Below, in pieces: positions 58,012 through 64,000 of a stretch of 64,000 nt of DNA. Positions within the stretch are counted from its first letter, which is position 1, and each line of letters starts with the position of its first letter. The position numbers and the translations under genes were made by a program. The notes beneath the pieces were generated by a model. That model did no database searches. It was not told the origin of the DNA and saw nothing but the letters and a program-made list of their open reading frames with translations. The stretch spans positions 47,364 through 111,363 of the forward strand of contig CACZZB010000007.1 of NCBI GenBank assembly GCA_902785555.1, given 5' to 3'. The DNA comes from an uncultured Ruminococcus sp. Lineage in GTDB: Bacteria > Bacillota > Clostridia > Oscillospirales > Acutalibacteraceae.

Positions 58012-58362
58012 TTATTCAAAATCTATTTCCAGACTCGGCAGATTCTCCGACCTGTCTATTATCACCATATCGGCTGACATATCCATACAGTCAACGGCTA
58101 CTTTATAAGCATTGTATGATACTCCGCATTTTTCGCCTGTCTCTATTATAACATCAGGCTCAAACAGGTTTATTTCATTCATCAAATTATCCTTCATGCC
58201 CGAATACTGAATATGCTGTATGCCCAATTCATTCAGCTTTTTTTCGACAAGCTCCGAACTGCCTGTTATAAATGCCCTTTTAAAGCCTTTCAGCTCGTCA
58301 AAGGCAACAGATAAACTGCCCTCTTTGAAATATATCTTCTTCGGTAAACTGATACAAGACAT
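58012..58362 (-). CDS. Truncated Fe-alcohol-dehydrogenase N-terminal domain, relative of AdhE
   Basis: 116 aa. KIYFKEGSLSVAFDELKGFK and RAFITGSSELVEKKLNELGI-QHIQYSGM align with the start of the ADH half of the neighbouring AdhE (KVYFKKGCMPLALDELGMMG, then KKAFIVTDS and LDELGIQHTCFY). LFEPDVIIETGEKCGVSYNA replaces LFEPDVIIALGGGSAMDAGK: the glycine-rich NAD motif is lost, and no iron-binding domain follows. Probably not catalytic. 13 nt after adhE, so co-transcribed. Confidence 0.75.
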   Translation of the reverse strand: MSCISLPKKIYFKEGSLSVAFDELKGFKRAFITGSSELVEKKLNELGIQHIQYSGMKDNLMNEINLFEPDVIIETGEKCGVSYNAYKVAVDCMDMSADMVIIDRSENLPSLEIDFE

Positions 58363-58375
58363 TTTATAACCTCAA

Positions 58376-60976
58376 TCACTTTCCGTAATAAGCATTCAGA
58401 TACATTTCTCTTATCTCCGAGAAAAGCGGATATCTTGGATTTGCTCCCGTACACTGGTCGTCAAATGCGTTCTCTACCATTTCATCAAGGCTTGCAAGGA
58501 AATCTTCTTCTTTTACACCGTAATCTGCAATGGTCTTTTTGATTCCGCAACGCTCTTTGAGTTCTTCTATTTTTTGGATGAACAGTTCAAATGTTTCATT
58601 GTCATCTTTTCCGACAAAGCCGAGGAATCTTGCACATTCACAGTATCTTTCAAGTGTATGGGGATATTTGTACTGTGAGAATGTTCCCATTTTCGGTGGT
58701 ACGGGTTCGGCATTGTATCTCATTACATAGGTGATGAGCAAAGCATTTGCAACACCATGTGCGATATGATGGTATGCACCGAGCTTATGTGCCATTGAAT
58801 GGCATACTCCCAAAAATGCGTTTGCAAATGCCATACCTGCCATTGTTGAAGCTGTTGCCATTTTTTCTCTTGCAACAGGGTCGTTTGCACCGTTCTCATA
58901 CGCTGACGGCAAGTATTCAAATATATTCTTCATAGCCTGAAGTGCAAGTCCGTCTGTATATTCCGTTGCCATAACTGAAGCGTATGCTTCAAGGGCGTGT
59001 GTCAGGGCATCAATACCCGATGCACTTGTCAAGCCCTTGGGCTGATTCATCATATTATCGGCATCTATTATAGCCATATTCGGCAAAAGCTCATAGTCTG
59101 CAAGCGGATATTTTATATTCGTGGATTCATCAGTGATAACGGCAAACGGGGTAACTTCCGAGCCTGTTCCCGATGATGTAGGAACAGCTACAAAATACGC
59201 TTTCTCGCCCATTGTCGGGAACTGATATATCCTCTTTCTTATATCCATGAAACGCATTGCCATATCCATGAAATCAGCTTCGGGATGTTCGTAGAGTACC
59301 CACATAATCTTGCCTGCATCCATTGCAGAACCGCCGCCCAATGCTATTATAACATCAGGCTCAAACAATCTCATAGCCTCTGCACCCTCTTTTGCAGATG
59401 CAAGGGTCGGGTCGGGCTGTACGTTATAGAAACAGGTATGCTGTATTCCCAGCTCATCCAGTTTTGTTTCGATAGGCTTTACATAGCCGTTCTTATACAG
59501 GAATGAATCTGTTACGATAAATGCCTTTTTCTTGCCCATCATGCCAAGCTCGTCAAGAGCCAAAGGCATACAGCCTTTTTTGAAATACACTTTCTGAGGA
59601 GCTCTGAACCAAAGCATATTTTCACGGCGTTCCGCAACTCTTTTTATATTAAGGAGATGTTTTACACCGACATTTTCCGAAACGGAGTTTCCGCCCCATG
59701 AACCACAACCCAATGTCATTGACGGTACAAGGGCAAAGTTATACAAATCACCGATACCGCCGTGTGATGACGGGGTATTTATAACTATACGGCACGTCTT
59801 CATAGCATGATAATGCTTTTCGATTTTTTCTTTCTGTGCAGGGTGTATAAAGAGTGACGAAGTATGACCGTAACCACCATCAGCTACAAGCTGTGCTGCC
59901 TTTGCAAGAGCTTCGTCAAATGTTTCGGCTTTATACATTGCGAGTACAGGCGACAGCTTTTCATGAGCGAATTCCTCGCTTATATCAACGCTTTCAACTT
60001 CACCTATGAGTATCTTTGTACTTTCAGGCACTTCAACGCCTGCAAGCTGTGCTATTTTATAAGCTTTCTGACCGACTATTTTTGCGTTCAGTGCACCGTT
60101 GATGAGTATAGTCTTTCTTACTTTGTCAAGCTCATCACCTTGCAAGAAATAACAGCCTCTTGCCGCAAACTCATTTTTGACTTCATCATATATATCGGCA
60201 AGAACTGTCACACTCTGTTCGGATGCACATATCATACCGTTATCAAAGGTCTTTGAATGGATGATAGAGTTAACGGCTACTTTTATATCAGCCGTACTGT
60301 CGATTATAACAGGGGTATTTCCTGCACCTACGCCCAAAGCCGGCTTACCGGAAGAATATGCAGATTTTACCATTCCGGGACCGCCCGTTGCAAGGATAGT
60401 ATCCGAATTTCTCATAAGAGCCGTTGTAAGTTCAAGTGACGGTACATCTATCCAGCCGATTATATTTTCGGGAGCACCTGCTTTTACTGCCGCTTCAAGG
60501 ACTATCTTAGCCGCAGCTATCGTTGAATTCTTTGCACGGGGATGCGGACTTATAATAATACCGTTTCTTGTTTTAAGGCATATAAGAGCCTTGAAAATAG
60601 CCGTTGAAGTGGGGTTGGTTGTAGGGATAACAGCACCTATTATACCGATAGGCTCGGCAATTTCCGTCATTCCGAATGCCGTGTCACGGCTTATGACACC
60701 GCAGGTCTTTGTATTTTTATATTTATTATATATATACTCTGCCGCATAGTGATTTTTGATAACTTTATCCTCAACAACGCCCATGCCTGTCTCTTCAACA
60801 GCCATTTTAGCAAGCGGTATACGAGCCTGATTGGCTGCAACAGCTGCAGCTTTGAAAATTTTATCTACCTGTTCCTGTGAATACTCCGCAAATTTTTTTT
60901 GTGCCTCTTTTACCTGAGCAAGCTTTGCATTGAAACTGTCAATGTCATGCACAATATTTTCCTGAATCTCGGTCAT
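58376..60976 (-). CDS. adhE: Bifunctional acetaldehyde-CoA/alcohol dehydrogenase
   Basis: 866 aa, full AdhE length. The N-terminal aldehyde dehydrogenase half has the catalytic Cys in FDNGMICASEQSVTV and the NAD-binding ATGGPGMVKSAYSSGKPALG. The C-terminal iron-ADH half has DVIIALGGGSAMDAGKIMWV and the metal ligands in GVCHSMAHKLGAYHHIAHGV. It reduces acetyl-CoA to ethanol, regenerating NAD+, and usually forms spirosomes. GAGGAGAATC upstream. A Rex-like operator overlaps its promoter. Confidence 0.97.
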   Translation of the reverse strand: MTEIQENIVHDIDSFNAKLAQVKEAQKKFAEYSQEQVDKIFKAAAVAANQARIPLAKMAVEETGMGVVEDKVIKNHYAAEYIYNKYKNTKTCGVISRDTAFGMTEIAEPIGIIGAVIPTTNPTSTAIFKALICLKTRNGIIISPHPRAKNSTIAAAKIVLEAAVKAGAPENIIGWIDVPSLELTTALMRNSDTILATGGPGMVKSAYSSGKPALGVGAGNTPVIIDSTADIKVAVNSIIHSKTFDNGMICASEQSVTVLADIYDEVKNEFAARGCYFLQGDELDKVRKTILINGALNAKIVGQKAYKIAQLAGVEVPESTKILIGEVESVDISEEFAHEKLSPVLAMYKAETFDEALAKAAQLVADGGYGHTSSLFIHPAQKEKIEKHYHAMKTCRIVINTPSSHGGIGDLYNFALVPSMTLGCGSWGGNSVSENVGVKHLLNIKRVAERRENMLWFRAPQKVYFKKGCMPLALDELGMMGKKKAFIVTDSFLYKNGYVKPIETKLDELGIQHTCFYNVQPDPTLASAKEGAEAMRLFEPDVIIALGGGSAMDAGKIMWVLYEHPEADFMDMAMRFMDIRKRIYQFPTMGEKAYFVAVPTSSGTGSEVTPFAVITDESTNIKYPLADYELLPNMAIIDADNMMNQPKGLTSASGIDALTHALEAYASVMATEYTDGLALQAMKNIFEYLPSAYENGANDPVAREKMATASTMAGMAFANAFLGVCHSMAHKLGAYHHIAHGVANALLITYVMRYNAEPVPPKMGTFSQYKYPHTLERYCECARFLGFVGKDDNETFELFIQKIEELKERCGIKKTIADYGVKEEDFLASLDEMVENAFDDQCTGANPRYPLFSEIREMYLNAYYGK

Positions 60977-61041
60977 GATGATTCTCCTCCGTTTTCAAAA
61001 AAGATAATTTTTTCTCCTTAAAGATGTGATGTTATAATAAC

Positions 61042-61070
61042 ATTATAATCAATTGTTAAAAACTTGTCAA
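61042..61070 (-). promoter_or_regulatory. adhE promoter overlapped by a Rex-like operator
   Basis: Minus strand TTGACA (61065-61070), 17 bp, TATAAT (61042-61047). On the plus strand TTGTTAA-AAAC-TTGTCAA (61053-61070) matches the Rex consensus TTGTTAA-N4-TTAACAA at 12 of 14 positions and covers the -35 box. adhE is a known Rex target in clostridia, so NADH-dependent repression is likely. Confidence 0.65.
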
Positions 61071-61996
61071 TATCCCCCCTCGTTTTTCATGGATTTTTTT
61101 GTTTCAAGCATTTTTATAACGGTGCTTCTTTTCACCATTATCCCGTTGAGTGAAACATATTCATCTTTATTACCCTTGGAAAGAACTTCAAGTTCTTCTA
61201 TCGTGACATTATTTTTAGTATCTTCTCTCTCCTGCTTTTCTTTTATCAACCTTGACTGTTCCATATATGGTATGATAACAGACTTTTCAACCGTATGATA
61301 AGAATTATAAACACATATATATGCAACCATAGCCGGCAAAAACAAAACCATCAGCACACCCAGTATTATAAAAAATATCGTCCAACTGCCCGACACCATC
61401 ATCAATGCCGTTATCAGCGACAAAACAAACAACAGTGACAGCAATGTTTTGAGATGATGAACTATCCCACCGACAACAAGCATAACTGAATTTTTGAGTA
61501 TCTCCGATATTTTCAGTTCAACCGACACTGCCATAGTTGTCATTGACAGTTCGATAAAAAGAAATAATACAGCCGTCAGCAGACTCAGTATTATATACAA
61601 TATCACAAACGGTTTATCAAGGTTTTCACGGAAATATGAAAATGTTATGTAAAGTCCTGCCGATACTATATACACTATTATTCCGTTTATCAGAAAGAAC
61701 TTCCAATTCTGTGCCGTTCCGCCGATGAAGTCCTTCCACGGGCTTATCTCATCTTTAGCCGTGAGTTTCCTGCATACATACATCATTCCGCCTGTGAACG
61801 GTGACATCAGCGGTATAAGCAGAAACATACCGAACAGATTCATTTCCCCCATAAAGTAAAACACCGCAAACATTATTCCCGAAAAAACCGTCAGCGGTAT
61901 GCAGTAAAACAGATTCACCGCAAACATTTTCCCGAAGTTGTCAAAGTAACCCGAAAAAAAATCCGCAAGACTGTATTTTCTTTTTCCTTGTGACAT
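61067..61996 (-). CDS. Multi-span membrane protein (DUF624/YesL-like)
   Basis: 309 aa with about six membrane spans. SLADFFSGYFDNFGKMFAVN then LFYCIPLTVFSGIMFAVFYF, PLMSPFTGGMMYVCRKLTAK and FIGGTAQNWKFFLINGIIVY resemble YesL-type proteins often near sugar or stress genes. The C-terminal ~60 residues are charged and cytoplasmic (EKQEREDTKNNVTIEELEVL). Function unknown. Confidence 0.7.
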   Translation of the reverse strand: MSQGKRKYSLADFFSGYFDNFGKMFAVNLFYCIPLTVFSGIMFAVFYFMGEMNLFGMFLLIPLMSPFTGGMMYVCRKLTAKDEISPWKDFIGGTAQNWKFFLINGIIVYIVSAGLYITFSYFRENLDKPFVILYIILSLLTAVLFLFIELSMTTMAVSVELKISEILKNSVMLVVGGIVHHLKTLLSLLFVLSLITALMMVSGSWTIFFIILGVLMVLFLPAMVAYICVYNSYHTVEKSVIIPYMEQSRLIKEKQEREDTKNNVTIEELEVLSKGNKDEYVSLNGIMVKRSTVIKMLETKKSMKNEGGY

Positions 61997-62107
61997 TTTA
62001 TCCTGTCATTCCTTTCAGTTAAACATTTTCCCCAAAAATATTATCATATTTATTTTATCATATATCTGCGGAATATGCAAGCCGATTTGATTTTTCGGAA
62101 AAGAAAA

Positions 62108-62133
62108 GAGAGCCGCTCTTTATTTCGGCTCTC
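62108..62133 (-). terminator. Terminator after the glycosyltransferase fragment
   Basis: GAGAGCC/GGCTCTC stem; on the minus strand CTTTTCTTTTC follows. The region 61997-62206 has no gene. Confidence 0.65.
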
Positions 62134-62206
62134 CTGAATTTTCATATCAAAAATAAAAAACTGATATAGATCACCATCAATATCGCAATATTATCCGTCT
62201 GAAACA

Positions 62207-62676
62207 TTACACCCACTTTATCCCCCATTTTTTGAAATACTGTATCATTGAGTTAAAATGATACTTAAAAAGTCTTTTATTTCTATGAGAGCCTCTGTTC
62301 CATTTATGTATCACTGTCGCATACGGCAGATACATCAGCTTTGAGCACTGATTAACACGCTTGCTCAGGTCTGCATCTTCCATATACATGAAATATCTTT
62401 CATCAAATCCGTTCGGCTTTTTGAAAAGCTCTGTCCTTATAACAAGAAAACTGCCCTGTCCGAAAGATACCTGAAACGGTTTGGAATAATCCTCATACTG
62501 CATAGTATGTCTGGCTTGCCTTTTTTTAAACAAGCCTCTGCAAAACATCCTGATAAACATATCAAATACAGTGACTTCATTACGATAAATATTATACCTG
62601 TTGCCGTTTATGTCCGTGATATTCGGAATACACATCCCCACATCACTGTTTTTTTCAAGATAGTCTATAATACCCC
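62207..62676 (-). pseudogene. Family 2 glycosyltransferase, C-terminal part cut by the IS element
   Basis: In frame from the IS end: GIIDYLEKNSDVGMCIPNIT, then SFGQGSFLVIRTELFKKPNG, FDERYFMYMEDADLSKRVNQ (the E-D-A-D-L-x-x-R motif of rhamnosyl- and similar GT2 enzymes) and IHKWNRGSHRNKR. The N-terminal catalytic half lies beyond the IS and outside the window. The gene is interrupted and probably inactive in this strain. Confidence 0.85.
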
Positions 62677-62694
62677 CATATGCACTAACTTAAT
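62677..62694 (+). repeat. IS left terminal inverted repeat
   Basis: CATATGCACTAACTTAAT. The outer CATATG is itself palindromic, so the exact boundary may be at GCACTAACTTAAT with an ATAT target duplication. Confidence 0.85.
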
Positions 62695-62787
62695 TTTATG
62701 TTACACATTTGCAAGCGAATACCATCCTTACGTTTTTCAACGCAAAAATTTTGAGTCATTGATAGTAGAAAATCTTTCAAATCTATT

Positions 62788-63909
62788 TTATCTATTGTAT
62801 AGAACAGAATGGAAATCAAATCGTAAAGTGCTATCATCTCTCTCCATAAACTCCGAGCTGTCGGCACAGGGGGGAAAATCAACCTCAGACAAGATTTTTT
62901 CAATCAAAAGTGCAATTAACATCTTACAGTTAAGCCAAACTAAACTTGAAATATCTGTCTTGGTTGGTATTGAGCCTAATTTCAGTATGGATTTATATCT
63001 TTTGAAAACCATTTCAACCTGCCATCTCAATCTGTACAGACGAAGTATTTCATCGCTTGTAAATTGTTTTCCAAGTGATGTAACCACAAAAAAGTACTGA
63101 TGTGTAAATTTTGTATCATCGGAAAGAGATATTTGCTTTTTGCTTTCTTTTTGCAGAATGCGTTTTTTCTCAATTTCAATTTCTTCTCTGCTCTTTCTTA
63201 CTGCACAAAAACGGATAGGTTTCAATTTGTTTTTATATTTATAATACAAGATAAAATCACAGCTCTGTTCCGTTACATCTTTTAACATAGAACTAAGCTC
63301 GATGACTTCTCCTTTTTCATTATACAGATTAAATGCTTTGTTTTTTATTCTCAGAATAAAATCAGTCTGATTTTCTAAACAATACTCTATGCCTGTCATA
63401 CTTGCATAGCCTCTGTCAGCTATTACTATTGTGTTCTTTCCAAAATTGAAGTTTTTTAATGTTTCTCCCTGTTCCTGTGGCGTAATTTTGAAACTCTCAC
63501 TACTCAGGGTGAACAAATTTACAGCATAGTGCAAATGAAACAGTTTTTGTACGGCACCTTTTTGCCTTACATCCGATGCATCAACAGCAAGAACTTTGTA
63601 ATCCTTCAATTTTTCCGGAACATCGTATTTGATAACTTCATTACCGAGCATTTCTAAAATAATGTTTTTTATCCAGTCATTACAACGATTAAATCGCTTC
63701 ATGAACCCTACATCACTTATAGTTGTATTAAACTCTGTTTTCGCATAATTTTTTACTTCCATCAGTGAGTGTCCGTAAGAATAAAACATTGACAATATCA
63801 ACAGTTCTTCCTCATCTTGAATTCCTCTATGCCTTGTCATCGCTTTGTGTTCCCAACACAATGTTTTATAATTTTTCGGTAAAAATTTTATCAAATCTGT
63901 TCTTTTCAT
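62788..63909 (-). CDS. IS4-family DDE transposase, frameshifted near its C-terminus
   Basis: From ATG 63909 (MKRTDLIKFLPKNYKTLCWE), 6 nt after GAGGTG. The first Asp is in VLAVDASDVRQKG, the second in TIVIADRGYASMTG. YRLRWQVEMVFKRYKS is the full Y(2)R(3)E(6)K signature. After DFPP a run of six Gs on the plus strand (62869-62874) shifts the frame. Removing one base gives PTARSLWREMIALYDLISIL and continues to 62685, the expected IS4 end. The catalytic core is intact; the final ~60 residues are altered. Confidence 0.9.
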   Translation of the reverse strand: MKRTDLIKFLPKNYKTLCWEHKAMTRHRGIQDEEELLILSMFYSYGHSLMEVKNYAKTEFNTTISDVGFMKRFNRCNDWIKNIILEMLGNEVIKYDVPEKLKDYKVLAVDASDVRQKGAVQKLFHLHYAVNLFTLSSESFKITPQEQGETLKNFNFGKNTIVIADRGYASMTGIEYCLENQTDFILRIKNKAFNLYNEKGEVIELSSMLKDVTEQSCDFILYYKYKNKLKPIRFCAVRKSREEIEIEKKRILQKESKKQISLSDDTKFTHQYFFVVTSLGKQFTSDEILRLYRLRWQVEMVFKRYKSILKLGSIPTKTDISSLVWLNCKMLIALLIEKILSEVDFPPCADSSEFMERDDSTLRFDFHSVLYNR

Positions 63910-63982
63910 ACATTTCACCTCATAAATTGCCATATTCTCATTTCTATATTAGCATATTATTCGGTGTTTGTATATATTTTTT

Positions 63983-64000
63983 ATTAAGTTAGTGCATATG
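63983..64000 (-). repeat. IS right terminal inverted repeat
   Basis: ATTAAGTTAGTGCATATG, exact inverse of the left end at 62677-62694. It ends at the last base of the window. Confidence 0.85.

Larger units (their letters stand above)
62677..64000. mobile_element. IS4-family insertion sequence with 18-bp terminal inverted repeats
   Basis: The left end CATATGCACTAACTTAAT (62677-62694) is perfectly inverted at 63983-64000. The right copy ends exactly at the window edge, so the target duplication cannot be read there. It carries one transposase gene and interrupts the glycosyltransferase. Length about 1.32 kb. Confidence 0.9.

Overview
The window is low-GC Gram-positive chromosome. A spore-coat cotJABC operon, ylbJ, yqfC and yqfD, a bifunctional AdhE and two phosphohexomutases point to an anaerobic, spore-forming Clostridia of the Oscillospiraceae/Ruminococcus kind. 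Gene density is high and Shine-Dalgarno sites are strong (AGGAGG-like). Several genes start with TTG or GTG.

Layout. 1-9.7 kb is host: an SLC13/ArsB-type transporter cut by the left edge, a PucR/CdaR-type regulator, two alpha-D-phosphohexomutases around a membrane-anchored protein, then a three-gene cassette (41-aa peptide, HPr-kinase-like protein, NTP_transf_5 protein) that resembles peptide-tailoring loci. 10.25-48.43 kb is a complete-looking 38.2-kb siphovirus-type prophage. From left to right it has a serine integrase, an accessory block (NYN protein, T5orf172 protein, TM2 protein), a CI-like repressor and early promoter, a mini-CRISPR array, cro, replication and recombination genes (Gp157, ERF, SSB, CHC2 primase-like, DUF927 ATPase, SF2 helicase, VRR-NUC), anti-restriction genes, terminase, portal, head, tail, fibre and holin. 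48.5-64 kb is host again: cotJB/cotJA, a three-gene operon of unknown function, regulators, sporulation membrane genes, a radical-SAM protein, adhE, and an IS4-family element inserted in a glycosyltransferase gene at the right edge.

Two observations stand out. (1) The prophage sits inside cotJC. The first 31 codons lie at 48.43-48.52 kb next to cotJB, and the remaining 169 codons lie 38 kb away at 9.74-10.25 kb. Joining the halves at the shared GGAGG core restores a ~200-aa CotJC, and joining the phage ends restores an attP with perfect 12-bp inverted arms. This is the architecture of skin-like elements that are excised to rebuild a sporulation gene. (2) Just downstream of the early lytic promoter, 15678-15845 holds a three-repeat, two-spacer mini-CRISPR array with an exact 67-bp period. 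Both 33-nt spacers match this prophage's own structural genes (portal and a DUF6711-like tail gene) imperfectly, and the differences are nearly all synonymous. The natural reading is that the spacers came from relatives and arm the phage against them using host Cas proteins. No cas gene lies in the window.

The prophage also shows decay or domestication: an apparent deletion in the integrase catalytic domain, a frameshifted minor-capsid gene, a truncated VapC, and a holin with no recognisable endolysin. It carries morons too: a BrnT/BrnA toxin-antitoxin pair with its own promoter and terminator, a VapB remnant, an orphan methyltransferase and a Lar protein.
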